This document shows, piece after piece, positions 22,393 to 34,197 of a DNA stretch of 64,000 bases. The translations under genes and the position numbers were made by a program. Source of the stretch: Ziziphus jujuba. Its lineage: Eukaryota > Streptophyta > Magnoliopsida > Rosales > Rhamnaceae. Numbering within the stretch: position 1 is the first letter of the stretch; the number at the start of each line of letters is the position of its first letter. The notes beneath the pieces are model-generated. The model ran no database searches. It was not told where the DNA came from and saw only the letters and a list, made by a program, of their open reading frames with translations. The stretch is taken from NCBI RefSeq assembly GCF_031755915.1, contig NC_083386.1, positions 10,354,001-10,418,000 of the forward strand, given 5' to 3'.

Positions 22393-23981
22393 CCGATAAA
22401 TGCACTTAAAAACCCTGAATAATCATAAATATTTGAATTGAAATCTATAAAATCAATTTGTAACATACTGATACTCTTATGTTTTCAAAATCATTTTAAA
22501 TTGGTCCAATTAAAGTTAAGTTTAATAGATTCCGTCAATTTGGAACCACATGCACCTTTAATGACCTCAAAAATATTTTTTTAAAATTTTTAAAAGAAAA
22601 AATAAATGTAATTTAGTACCTTAAAGTCACTAACTTTCATTTTGAGACCTTTAAAATCAATTTTTTTACATTGATAAAAAAATATATGTATTAGATGTTT
22701 AACAAATCTAAGAGTTACAAAAAATTAGATGATAAAAAAATTTTAAGTACACGATAAAAATACTAAATAGTAAAAAAATTTTAACAGCCTCAAAAAAATA
22801 TAGATGCTTAAAATAAATCTGAGAGCCAAAAAAAATACTAGATGGTGAAAAAAAAAATTGAAAACATTATAAAAAATATCAAATATCCAATAAAAATTCT
22901 GCGAACCTGATGAAAGTATCATATATTCAAATATCTAATATTTTTTTTATAATTTGATTTCTTCTAGACTCTTAACCCCTGTTTGGCTTTATTTTCTATT
23001 TTCAATTTTTAAAATATTATTTTAAAAATAAAAAAGAGAAAATTGTTTTTATTTGTTTTATGAAAACAAGAATTGTTTGGTCAATAATTTTTTTAAATAA
23101 TTTTCAAAACTAAAAAATAGAAAACATGTTTGACTAAATAGTTTTCAAAATTTTTTTGAACAATTTTTATTTATTTGTTTTTATACATACACGGTTTCCT
23201 TTTTTTTTTCCATATAAAAAACCTTATATATAATATATACATCTCTAAAATATATAAATATATATAGTATTAATTCATTCACATATTAATAAATTATATA
23301 TACAATATATAAAATATATATTAAAATATAATATGATATTTTTTTTCCGTTCATCTTTTCTTTAATTATTAAAAAACGTTGACTTTTACTATGTCTGTGT
23401 AACAGCAAAGCGGATTTGTTTTTTAAAAAGTGTCTATTTTGGTGAAAGTTTGCATGTAGATGGACTTCACCGTAGCATATATGTATTTAAGAAGGCTGCA
23501 TATATGTATTTAAGAAGCCTTCTATGGATAATTGCAACTGAGCGCTGAGAGTCGTCCACACTCTTTCTAGAGCAAAGAATGTCGTCCCACCGACTTGGTA
23601 TTTTTTGAATATATGATTTTTATTTTTTAGGCTGTCAAAATTTTTTTTTACTCTCCAGTATTTCTATCATGTTTTCAAAATTTTTTTAGCATCTAATTTT
23701 TCTTTCAAACTTTTGTATTTTATTAAATATCTTTTTTTTTGTTATTATTTTACTTATACAAAATAAACAAATGAAATTTTGAAAAAAATAAAAAATATTT
23801 TTGATGGCCACATGAGCTGATCTCAAATTGATAGAATATGTTAAAATTAACTTTAATTGGATCAATTTAAAATAATTTTAAAAACATAAAATATGGATAT
23901 ATTACAATTAATTTTAAAGATTCCAATTCAAACTAATTGAGACATTTGCAATTATACATTATATCAAAGTGCATTTGTTCC
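22393..23981. mobile_element. Long foldback (Mutator-like) element, about 1.59 kb, with 9-bp target duplication
   Basis: The ends are inverted copies of each other. The left arm contains AAATGCACTT, CATTTTAAATTGGTCC and AATTAAAGTTAAGTTTAA. The reverse complement of the right arm contains AAATGCACTT, TATTTTAAATTGATCC and AATTAAAGTTAATTTTAA in the same order. The homology covers at least 200 bp per arm. Directly outside the arms lies a perfect 9-bp direct repeat, ATTTATTTA, at 22384-22392 and 23982-23990. A 9-bp duplication is the hallmark of Mutator-like transposition. There is no transposase frame, so this is a non-autonomous element. AT-rich flanks make chance matches easier, which lowers certainty a little. 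Confidence 0.7.
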
Positions 23982-23990
23982 ATTTATTTA

Positions 23991-24379
23991 TCTTAGATCA
24001 ACACCTTTTATAGACACACCTTTAATGGAACTTAACCAATCAATCAACCATTATTGCAAAAATAAATAAATAAAAATAAAATCAATCAGACATCGTAGGA
24101 TTCTTATATTAAAGCTGACATATATATATATATATATATAATTTGACATCATTATTCAATGCCGCGTCCATATACAGTTAATAAAGCAGTAAAGCAGCAT
24201 CGTTGTAGGATAGGAAGACAATAGACAGGAAAAAAGGCAGCCCGTCAAAACATGTCGTTTTGAGGGGGAAAAATAAATAAATAGAATACCTAGTTTTGCA
24301 AAAATGAAATAAAACAAAACAAAATAGATGACAAACCGAAATTCACCATCAACACTCAAAAAGTACCAACTCTATAACG

Positions 24380-24413
<34 letters not shown>

Positions 24414-25617
24414 CTTATATATAATATATATATATATATATACATTCATGATCAAATTATAATTTTAGTATCATTATTAATATCATAATCTTTTTTTTTT
24501 AAATTGCATCAAAAATTGAAATATAAAATTTATATTTATTGTAAATCAAACTTCAATGAAGTTCATCTTCTAAATTTTATTATTTAATGTTAATTATTAA
24601 TGTAATTCAAAAATTAATTAAAAAAATTTAATATTAAAAATATTAAATTCTCGACTCAGTCCCATGTGAAGGTGCTCTGTGTGTGTGTATATTTACGTTA
24701 TATGGTGTTCCAAATTTGAACCCCTATCCATCTGTCTTTGAAGGGACAGGTGTTTAATCTCAAAATCATAGATTCTACTAAATCTAGTATTAAAAGTAAA
24801 ATAAATCATATCCCAATATAATATATGTTTAAATTTATTTTTTCAAAAAAAAAAAGTATATATATATATATATATATATCAGCCATATACAGAGAGCGGG
24901 CCCAATAAATGACTGTCCTGCTCAATGGCATGTGCTGGCATGATTAAGACTTGATGGTGTTTGAAAAGTTAAACCACGTAACATCCATAAATTCTTCTTC
25001 GTTAATTATTTTTGATTTCGTTTGGCTATACGGTTGCAGATCAGTCATGTGGAGCGAACTCTATTGGTGCATAATTCGAACTCAGTCTTCACAAAGCTTT
25101 ATGATCACCAACTTGAACACCCCTTTGATGGTTTTCAAGATTTGATTAAAAGGAAAATCTCTGGAATGATTTAAAATAAAATAATAAAATATAGGCAAAA
25201 AGGTTCAAGGAAATAGCATGATCAGCACAACTATATCTTTATTTATTACTCTGAAATTTATCCCCACATAATATAAACCAACTGTAAATTTAAGATATAG
25301 TCTCTCATATTATATTCCAAAATAATCAGTAGAATTTGGCCGAATCATTTTCGCATCATTATATTCACAATTAGAGCACCTACATATGCTTGAAACATAG
25401 GAAATTTTAGTTCATCTCCACCAGACACATGCTACACGAAAGTTTAGATTTTCATTTCCAATTGGAGAATATAGTACTCTCTCTGCTAGCTAAACTGATA
25501 CGTAGAATTAAAACCATCAATATTTCATGCTGATGGTTTTCAATGTTTTAACACTATGAAAAGGACTAATGGCAATGCTACAAAATTATGCAGAAGTACT
25601 ACCTTTGTAGCCTTTGG
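23991..25617. other. Intergenic DNA
   Basis: Contains (TA)n near 24119-24141, a T30 run near 24380 and (TA)n near 24858-24879. No gene recognised. The last 100 bases or so may hold the 3' untranslated region of the DUF1635 gene, which is read from the other strand. Confidence 0.5.
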
Positions 25618-26549
25618 TCAATCCAGAACAACTTTTTGGTACTTAGTAGTATTGGAGCAAAAATCAGGGCCATCACAAAGTGATAGACTCCTCTTCTTAC
25701 CGAAACAATCATTGACAGAAATGCAAGATTCTTGGTGCTGTAAAAGGCGTGATGGTGGAGGAGAAATGGCAACTGGTGGGATATCGATGGTGTCAAGACG
25801 AGGAGGAGGGTGCTGCCATTGAGGCAGAGGTCCAGCCAGAAGGAGAGTTTGAAGGAGTGGTCCAGCTTCTCTCACTGCTTGAAGAAGCTTCCCTTTCTCT
25901 GGCAATGGCTTTCCCTCAACCAACTTCATGACAGCCGGTGGCAATGGCGATGACAACAATGGTGGCTGCAGAACTGCTGATTCTATATCTGGAGATGCAA
26001 TTAGGATGTTTTCATCAGTAGTATCAGAAGTGCCATAATGCTGATTAGATTTACTGCCTTTTGGATCTTCCTCATTGAGTGAAGCAAATACTACTTCTTC
26101 TTGTGGCTGTTTTAGATGCTGAGCATGATCATGATGGCTCTGCCTTTTCTGTAGTTGTTGGTTGAGTATGAGATTGTCAAACATCAGCTTCTGGCATTCT
26201 GATTGAGCTTCATTTCTCTCCCTTATAGCTTTACACAGAAGATCTTTGAGATGAAGGAGCTCTTCTTCTCTCTTTGTGATCTCCTCCTTTGCTGATAAAA
26301 TTGTTGTCTCTAGCTCCAAAGTGGTATGCAAAAGACCATACCTCAACTCCTCCATTCCCTGCAGATGTACAGAGAAAATCAAACAAAACCCATTAGGAAA
26401 TTTTAAAACCCCAGAACAAAAATTGCTTAAAACACACAATTGAACAGAGAGAGAAGCAAATCTAACGTCCTTGATTAACAATGTCGATTGGGTACCTCTT
26501 CTTCATAGCAGAAACCCCAATTGAAAGGACTGCATTGATCCAGCTCCAT
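25618..26549 (-). CDS. DUF1635 family coiled-coil protein
   Basis: Two exons: 26549-26496 (18 codons, MELDQCSPFNWGFCYEEE, donor gtaccc) and 26358-25618, joined in phase after an acceptor ctgcag, giving 264 residues. The second exon opens with GMEELRYGLLHTTLELETTI and continues AKEEITKREEELLHLKDLL, CKAIRERNEAQSECQKL. This is the typical DUF1635 layout of a ME-ELR-LL-TTLELE start followed by a coiled coil (about residues 20-93). The C-terminal part is rich in proline, leucine and serine (about 155-240, with LLSSPLPPAV and SPPPSRLLQ). The family is plant-specific and of unknown biochemical function. The long frame starting upstream of exon 2 in the track of this strand is intron read-through. 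A G-box palindrome lies 357 bp upstream of the start. Confidence 0.85.
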
Positions 26550-26905
26550 CACTACTTTGAAGTGGCCTAATATCACAAAGAGAATGAATGGTTTAGTAAG
26601 GTATATCTATTTTAAAGTGATCTTCTTTTGGTTTTTGTTTACATTCGTGGGACACAAAGTTGGACAAAAACGAAAAAGGCCAAAAGCATTATAGAAAAGG
26701 TAGCGCCCAATATGTATTGCTTTGCTCTTAGAGGCTTTTATACAAACAGGTTCTATGTACACATGGACTGGATTAGTGGACTCTACTTTGCATGCAGAAG
26801 ATGGTGAAATGTGAAATGTGAGGTGAAAGTGAGAGCGCGTGTGAGATCTACTTGTCTTCATCAACTCTCTTAACTTTTTCTTTCTATTCGACCAAACTAC
26901 GAGCG

Positions 26906-26917
26906 GTGCACGTGCAC
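26906..26917. promoter_or_regulatory. Palindromic G-box GTGCACGTGCAC upstream of the DUF1635 gene
   Basis: A perfect 12-bp palindrome with a CACGTG core, 357 bp upstream of the ATG at 26549 on the minus strand. Such sites bind plant bZIP/bHLH factors, for example in light or abscisic acid responses. Role here is inferred from position only. Confidence 0.4.
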
Positions 26918-29253
26918 ACTTGAGCTTTGTGTTGTGAATGTGATCAGTTTTTGAGGAGCTTTTATGATCATTTTGATTTAACATTTACGGACTTCGTGTT
27001 TACTCCTATAACATCATATTCATTGGTCTAGGGATATCACACTGGCAAAGTTATCTCCCATTTTTATTTTTTAAAAAAATGGAAATTAAAAATTTAATAT
27101 TTCTATAGATTTATCATTTTGAAACATTTTTATTAAAAAAAAAATTTTAAAAATTAATATTTCAATTGATTTATTATTTTGAAACAGTCTAGTTGGCAAC
27201 GATTAGTGATGATTATTTTTAAATCTTCGATTTAAAATTTAAATTTTTTTTTTTCCGAATTTAGATAAATTTAGAAATGCCTTAAATTAAACTTTAGGAG
27301 ACACTTAGTAATATTAAGTACCATATTATTATACTGCATCAAATTAATTAAAGAGGATAAATACATGCATGCATGGAGCTGTTTTCACAAAATGTACTCG
27401 AGACTTATTGTAATTATGATAACCAGGGAAAAAGACTTTCATCTATTGTTTTCATTCTGTTTTCTTAAAAATATACTCAAGACTTATTGTAATTATGATA
27501 ACCAGGGAAAAAGACTTTCATCAATTGTTTTCATTATGTTTCCATTTTTCATAAATTGAAGTAGAAAGCAAATCTTAAAATTAAATATATCAAATTTTTT
27601 AAGCTCGTGGCAATTGTCCCTGTCACTACTAGCTAGGATCTTTATAAATTAATAACATTCTAAAGCCTAAAACGTGCAAAAAGTACCAACCAAGAGAGTA
27701 TTCTTTAATAATAACATTCCCATATAATTAATTGAAAGCTGAAAGTAATTCTAAAACTTAATTGAAAGACCAAGCAGCAGGGGAAGAATTATATACTTTA
27801 TTTCTGCTACGAAATCAATTCTAATATATATATACATAGAAGATAATTTTATAATACGGTCCGATCCATATATAGCTTCATTCCATATATAATTTAGAAA
27901 ATAATTTTTTATTGTAACAAAAGAAAAGGCATATGTATGAAAAAAAAAAAAAAAAGGGGACCAAATTATGATAAGCTCCACTATAACCGCTCTGCTTTAA
28001 TTAACGGGAAAAGAGATGTTTGGTCAGACTACAATTGCGAAAAGTCTAACTTATGAATGATGAAAGCCATAAGATATCTATACCACTTTTTTCTTTTAGA
28101 CTGATAGTATGCTTAGGTTTTGTTTTTTGACTCTTTAAAAAGAATAGAAGGATAATATAGGTATGATTCATGTTCAACTATATATTCTAACACTAGCTGT
28201 ACTGTTAACTATCTATTTTGTCCTTCTTAAATATGCCTATATCTTATAGCATAAAGTTAGTATTGGATAAATCTTTATAATCTAACATTTACCTAATTAA
28301 AGGGAGTTGCGGCTTCTTTTTAGAACCACGCGTACGTGCATAGTACACATGAAGCAAATGGTTCTAGAGAGAAAGGAGAGAGAGAACCAAAACAAAAACA
28401 AAAACAAAACAAAGCACTTAGGATAAATTAAGATAACTTAAAATAAATTAAAAAATATGGAAACTCGTATTTTAGTATTTTTTAGTTTTGGGGCTATTGC
28501 CTTAATTGGACTTTGTTCTTAAAACATTGAAATTTAGGCTCTTGGTCGTTTTGGCTATCCCTTTGTTGTATGAATTTTTAGCCAGCTTTTGCTATATATA
28601 ATTGAAGTCCAAGCATCAATATGCTTTGAAAATTTACAATTTGTGAGTCTTATAAGTCTGAGCTGCAAGTCACATAAGACGAAGCCTTAACCGTGATTAA
28701 TCATAATATCAAATTGAACAAAATTACAATAATATATAAATCAACTGCTTAAATGGCAATGTCTTAAAAACGATGGCAGAAAATACATTCACCCCATACT
28801 AAAGCATACTAAAATGCAATTATTTCAAAGTAATACTAATGTTAATTAGTTTTTTTTTTCTTTTTTTCTTTTTTGAAAGAAGTGTTAATTGGTTTTGTTA
28901 ATTAACCTCTTCAACTATGTGCCATTTTGCACTCGTCTTGAAACTAGAAATTGTGATATTTAAATCTGAAGTCTTTGAAGGAAATACAAATCTCTCATGC
29001 AATTAATACATTAATGAACCGAATGGAAATTGTCAAGTAGAATTTATTCCATTTTTTCTTTTTCTTTTTTTTTTTAATCATTTTGACACTATCTTAAATA
29101 AATATTACACTTAAAAGGATATATCACTTCCAAATTCCAAATTGCTAAGTTGTAATAGGGGACTTCATGTTACTTATACAAGTCGGGCTTTGCAATATCA
29201 AAATTCAGATTTATTTCTCTATTTCCACCGAAATACGCTCTTTGGTTGGTCTC

Positions 29254-29292
<39 letters not shown>

Positions 29293-29312
29293 GATATATA
29301 TATATAGGAGGC
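26918..29312. other. Intergenic DNA with local duplications
   Basis: No gene recognised. Two imperfect copies of an AT-rich, roughly 58-bp block (27072-27130 and 27131-27188, both ending 'tattttgaaac') and the 79-bp repeat at 27395-27550 are the main features. Confidence 0.5.
27395..27545. repeat. 79-bp tandem duplication, 2 copies
   Basis: Starts at 27395 and 27474. Each copy carries tactc.agacttattg, taattatgataaccaggg and aaaagactttcatc followed by attgttttcatt. The copies differ at only a few positions, so the duplication is recent. It is not in a gene. Confidence 0.85.
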
Positions 29313-29465
29313 TATGGTGCGGACCACATCAAAGTTGATTTTTTTAAAAAAAAAAAACATCGGTTTTGCTGTTACGTACACAGAGCAAAGCTGACTTTTT
29401 TTTTTTTTTTTTTGTTTTAAACATCGACTTTGGTGTAGATCCGTATACGGATGGACCACACCATA
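29313..29465. mobile_element. MITE-like element with TATGGTG termini, 153 bp
   Basis: Left end TATGGTGCGGACCACATC; right end on the other strand TATGGTGTGGTCCATCC. Inner blocks ACATCAAAGTTGA and (other strand) ACACCAAAGTCGA, then two A/T runs and inverted blocks around 'gctgttacgtacacagagc', complete a hairpin-like layout. The ends resemble the element at 3049-3191. There is no coding capacity. Target duplication not clear because of flanking TA repeats. Confidence 0.65.
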
Positions 29466-29590
29466 AAACTACCCTATATATATATTGAATTGAGTATCAC
29501 ATGGATCATTCATATTGTCCCTTTACTAACTGTTTCGTAAATTCAAGGATTTTTACTAACAAATGATTTTATTTTAATATATATGTCATT

Positions 29591-29891
29591 TGTTAGAGAA
29601 AAATATAAATAAAATAAAAATCTACCTCCCATCAGCTTAAGTTTTTGGGATCAGTAGTATTTCAACTTGATATCAGAGCTAGAGATTTAAGAGTTTTTGG
29701 GTTCAAAACTTAACGACTCCATCCAAAATAAAAAAACAAATGTAAGGACCAGAAAAGTCTAAAAGAGATGGGCCTATATTTGTAAGGATCCAGAGAAGTC
29801 CAAAAGAGATGGATCTATATTTAAGGGGGAATGTTAAAAAAAAAATATAAATAAAATGAAAATTCAACTTTTGGAATCAGTCTATTTCAAC
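29591..29891 (+). mobile_element. TRIM-like miniature LTR retroelement, about 300 bp
   Basis: A short direct repeat bounds the element. The left copy is 29591-29666, starting TGTTAGAGAAAAATATAAA and ending tagtatttcaac. The right copy is 29832-29891, starting TGTTAAAAA with AATATAAATAAAATGAAAA and ending tctatttcaaca. Directly after the left repeat is TTGATATCAGAGC (29667-29679), which fits a primer-binding site for initiator methionine tRNA (TGGTATCAGAGC type). Just before the right repeat is the purine tract AAGGGGGA (29823-29830). The internal region is about 165 bp and codes for nothing. This layout defines a terminal-repeat retrotransposon in miniature. The repeats are somewhat diverged, so it is not young. 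Confidence 0.7.
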
Positions 29892-30410
29892 ACATCAAGC
29901 ATACTCAAATTGATATTATTATTATTTTTTTTTCTGGTTTGGGTCAGGAGTTTTAATTTCCAGTTGGGCAATGGACAAACCATTATTTAATCATGACTTC
30001 ATATTCTAAAATAAAAAGAAAGAAAAGAAAGGAAAAGTAATTATAGAACTTAATTGACCGGTAGTAACATTATTACTATATTGAGCCAAAAAAAAAAAAA
30101 ATTATTACCATAACAAAACTACCCCTTCAAAAATGATTAACATATGATCATTTCTAATTAAGGGCATACATTAATTTTGAAAAGTCCAAAGCAAGCAAAG
30201 ACTTTTTTTTTTTTTATCATCGTCAACAATCAACAAAAAAGAGGAAAGAAATTACAAAACAAAAAGGGCTGGCCAGAATTTGATCATTCAATTCTTTTTG
30301 TCCAGATTTTTCTATTCAATCATTATGAAGGCCATGCGTTCAATATCATTCAAACTGTTTATATGTTTCAAATATATATATATATATATATGTAAATGAG
30401 CATATATAAG

Positions 30411-30650
30411 TGGCTGTTTGTGAATAATTTTGAAAGTGTTAAAATCACTTTTAAAATTATAAAAACATTTCATATAATATTTGATAATAAAAAATAAAAT
30501 AAAATTATTAGAAAGTGATTTTGTTTTTAAAGAATTACATATTTTGTGATTCTAGAAAAGTATCAATTAAGTGATTTTTGAAAAATCATTCCAAATGATT
30601 TCTAAAATCTTTTAAAATGATTCTTAAAAATTACTCTCAAACGGATTCTA
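30411..30650. mobile_element. hAT-like MITE remnant
   Basis: Left part has GTTTGTGAATAATTTTGAAA and ATCACTTTTAAAAT. The right part on the other strand has CCGTTTGAGAGTAATTTTTA and TCATTTTAAAAG. The arms are imperfect inverted copies about 100 bp long. Elements with GTTTG.GA.TAATTTT ends are common in plant genomes. No coding sequence. Confidence 0.5.
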
Positions 30651-31154
30651 TATTTTATAATTTAAATAAATATTGATTAAAAAAATTGTTTTTTTAATGC
30701 CAATTGATACATGAAACTTGAGACCATATGCACCTTTGCTTCCATTTTCTGTTCTCCTCTTTCACATAAAAACATAAAGTTGTAGAAACCAAAATTTTCT
30801 ACGAAAAGACAATTGGGCAAAAGAAGATAATGGTAGGGTCGTCAAGGACCCTCTTTTTGGTAGCATATTTTATCCTTATACAGAGGCCTAGGCTAAAGCG
30901 GTTTCCAATTTTGACCCGTTCACATCAGCTAAATCCCATGCCATGGCATTACGTGTGGGTCCTCCTACATCTTCATTCCATGATGATGCATTTTTTCATG
31001 CACATTGTGCTCAATTTCTCCATTCAACAAAATTCAGTTATTCACGCATTGCGTCAAAAAAAAAAAAAAAAAAAACAAAAAAAAAATTATTCACAAATCC
31101 ACACATATGCGCACACAATATATATTATATACCATTTACTAAAAACATATATTA

Positions 31155-32498
31155 GGTTAATTACTTATTAGTATTTTAAAGTTTCATAATTATATAAATT
31201 AAAACTTAAAATTGTTCAAATTGAATTATAAAGTTGCAAATTTGATATGAATCAGTCCAATTAATGATGGTAATATTACCTTTAGATGATGTCAGCATGT
31301 TGACATCATATTATTTAATAATATCTTTTTTCATTTTATATTTATAATTTTTTTATTTAAAAAATTCTATCCATTCTTATTTCATTTAAATTAAAATTTC
31401 AAAGAGAGTAAATGTTTTTCGATCTAAAATTGAACCATAAAAATAAAAATAAAAATAAAATTGGAATTTTTGGTTTAATAAGAAAAATTTTATTAGATCA
31501 AAAATTAATAATATCTTTTTATGTCTAAACTGAAAAAAAAAAGACCGAAATTGCAAAAATAAAAATTAAACTTAAAATTAGACAACTTAAATAGAATTTT
31601 TGCTCTGGTAAAAATATTTTTATTAGACCAAAAATTAAATTAAATAATTTTAGACCAAAAATTTGTAATAATTTTTTATGCCCAAATCATAAAAAAATAA
31701 AAATTAGACAAAAATAAATAAATTTTAATTTCTATGCTTTTTTTTTATTTTGGTATTATATAAAAAATAAAAATCAATTTATTATTACTAATTTTTTTAT
31801 TTAATCTAATAATTTATTTTTATTATTTTTAGATTGTTATTTTTTTTTTAAGCAAAAGTGATTCATTCTATTTTCAATTTTTCTATGGTTGTTCATTTCT
31901 TATAAAATCTAATGATTCACAAATGAGTATAAGTAAATTTACTGTCATTTTCTTATTTGACCAAAATAAAATAAAAACCACAAAAAATAAAATTTATTTT
32001 TATTTATCTAATTTTTGGTCTAATTTTTATTTTTTCTATTCTAGACTTTTTTTTTTTATGGTTTGGGCATAAAAAATTATTATTAATTTTCTATTAAAAT
32101 TGTTTTATTTAAGTTTTGGTCTAATAAATATATTTTTATTAGATCAAAATTCCAATTTTATTTTAAAGTATTATTTTTGGACTAATTTAAGTTCAAAACT
32201 ACTTAATTTCTTTGGTGTTTTAGTTTAAATAAAATATGACCAAATATAATTTTCAAAAAAAAAACCATAAATATAAAATAGGAAAATAAAAAAATTATTT
32301 TTAAAAATTTTTTTACTTGAAACAAATTATGATGTCAGCGTGATATTAGTATGCTAATGTTATCAAACAGCAAAATTAATACCATTGATCAATTAGACTA
32401 ATTTATAATAATTTAAAATTATAAAATTCAATTTAAGTAATTTCAAATTTTAAAATTTAATTTGCTAAAATTTTAGGGCATCAATCAGCAATTAAACC
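31155..32498. mobile_element. Long foldback element, 1.34 kb, nearly all stem
   Basis: The left end is GGTTAATTACTTATTAGT and the right end on the other strand GGTTTAATTGCTGATTGAT. Arm homology then continues for about 600 bp: 'ttatgcccaaatcataaaaaaa' near 31676 pairs with 'ttttatggtttgggcataaaa' near 32057, and 'gatgtcagcatg' near 31289 pairs with the 'gatgtcagcgtg' region near 32330. The loop is around 31780-31930. The flanks show a near-identical 9-bp pair, catatatta (31146-31154) and tatatatta (32499-32507), suggesting a Mutator-like insertion. There is no coding frame. Transcripts would fold into a very long hairpin. Confidence 0.75.
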
Positions 32499-32543
32499 TA
32501 TATATTATATACCACATCAAAAATATATTGTATACCTTGCATC

Positions 32544-33150
32544 TTATTATGTAAATATAAATATAGGCTACGATTTTCCTTTTATTGAGGCTTGAAAATA
32601 ATATTTTCTTTTGGTTTGAAAGATGATAGATTTCTTCTCCAAGAGTTAATTTTTGAATTTTACTATTAATTGTCAATGTTCCATCACATGATTTTGTTAT
32701 TATGTAAATATAAATATAGGTTACGATTTTCCTTTAATTGAGGCTTGAAAATAATATTTTCTTTTGGTTTGAAAGATGATAGATTTCTTCTCCAAGAGTT
32801 AATTGTTGAATTTTGCTATTAATTGTCAATCTTCCATCACATGATTTTGTTATTATGTAAATATAAATATAGGTTACGATTTTCCTTTAATTGAGGCCTG
32901 AAAATAATATTTTCTTTTGGTTTGAAAGATGATAGATTTCTTCTCCAAGAGTTAATTGTTGAATTTTACTATTACTTGTCAATCTTCCATCACATGATTT
33001 TGTTATTATGTAAATATAAATATAGGTTACGATTTTCCTTTAATTGAGGCTTGAAAATAATATTTTCTTTTGGTTTGAAAGATGATAGATTTCTTCAAGT
33101 TATTTGTTGAATTTTACTATTAATTGTCTATCTTCCATCACATGATTTTG
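32544..33150. repeat. 153-bp tandem repeat, 4 copies
   Basis: Units start with ttattatgtaaatata at 32544, 32697, 32850 and 33003. All carry acgattttcctttaattgag-like, aaataatattttcttttgg and cacatgattttg blocks at constant spacing of exactly 153 bp. The last unit has lost about 8 bases near 33097. Units are more than 90 percent alike by eye. The array begins 46 bp after the foldback element ends. It contains no gene. Confidence 0.92.
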
Positions 33151-34197
33151 TAACTAAAACGTCAAAATTATCAATCTTAAATGTGTTTATTTTTTTTGGT
33201 TTTAAAAAATCCTAAAATCAAAAATAGGTTAATACCCTCCTATTTAGCCATCTAGCTAACATTTTTAGACTAATATATATATATTTTTTTTTCCAACTTT
33301 TATGGATCACTATGTAAAGAATAAGGTTACATGCACCAACTTTATTTACAAATTGACGTGGTAAGTTGGTAAACAGATTACTCCAGCTGCTGATGCAATT
33401 TAATCTCGTAAGAAAATGCAAAAGCGAATAAAAAAGTTAATAATAAACTCACTATCAACACCGATTAATCATCTTTTTAGTTTTTCCAAGACGTTGTCAT
33501 TATTTTATTAAGTGTCATTGTCCTTGTCCAATTCGTGCGCTAACGCGGTTTGGATCCGAAGAGTAGTGATGACCAAGAACCATAGAGACTAGCGAACAAC
33601 CTTTTTTTGGATTTTGGTCACTTTTTCCTTATCTTTTGCTTGACTTTAACTTCTGCTGCATTCTGTAGTCGCACATTCTTACAAACATACAAGTGAATTA
33701 AAATGTGTAATAAATTTTTTTTAAAAAAATGTGAATTAAAATATAAAACACAAGAAGAATGATTAAGCTTATGTTCCATATCAATCTACTAATCTACTTT
33801 ATATGCCCATCTCTTTGCTTCAACTTGGGTTAGTAACCAGACAGCAATATGTTTCTCTCTCTTTCTCTAAGCTCTCATGTGAATCCATTCTCAGTTTTCC
33901 TAATACCATGTTTAATTTCAAACTCTAAATTGAAAGTGTGAAAGTCAAGGACCTAGTTAGTAATTGGGAGCAAAATAAACAACACAAAAATATAACCACC
34001 CTAAATGACACTCTAATCTTTACAGTGACTCACAACCTTATATCCAAGAAAGAAATATACTTAACTTGTATTACAGAAAATATATTTTACACAAGGCAAA
34101 AGACTACAGCAGGATACAGATAAAAAAAAAAAAAAGAAAAAAAAAATGCTTCATCACTTTCTGTGCTACTAACATAAGCAAGCCTAGTTTTAGTTAC
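33151..34197. other. Intergenic DNA downstream of shugoshin
   Basis: No gene recognised. The last 100-200 bases before 34198 probably hold the shugoshin 3' untranslated region (minus strand). Confidence 0.5.

Noticed and set aside
26607..26984. 125-codon minus-strand frame upstream of the DUF1635 gene
   Set aside because: It lies in the promoter and leader region, composition is unlike a conserved protein, and it contains the G-box palindrome.
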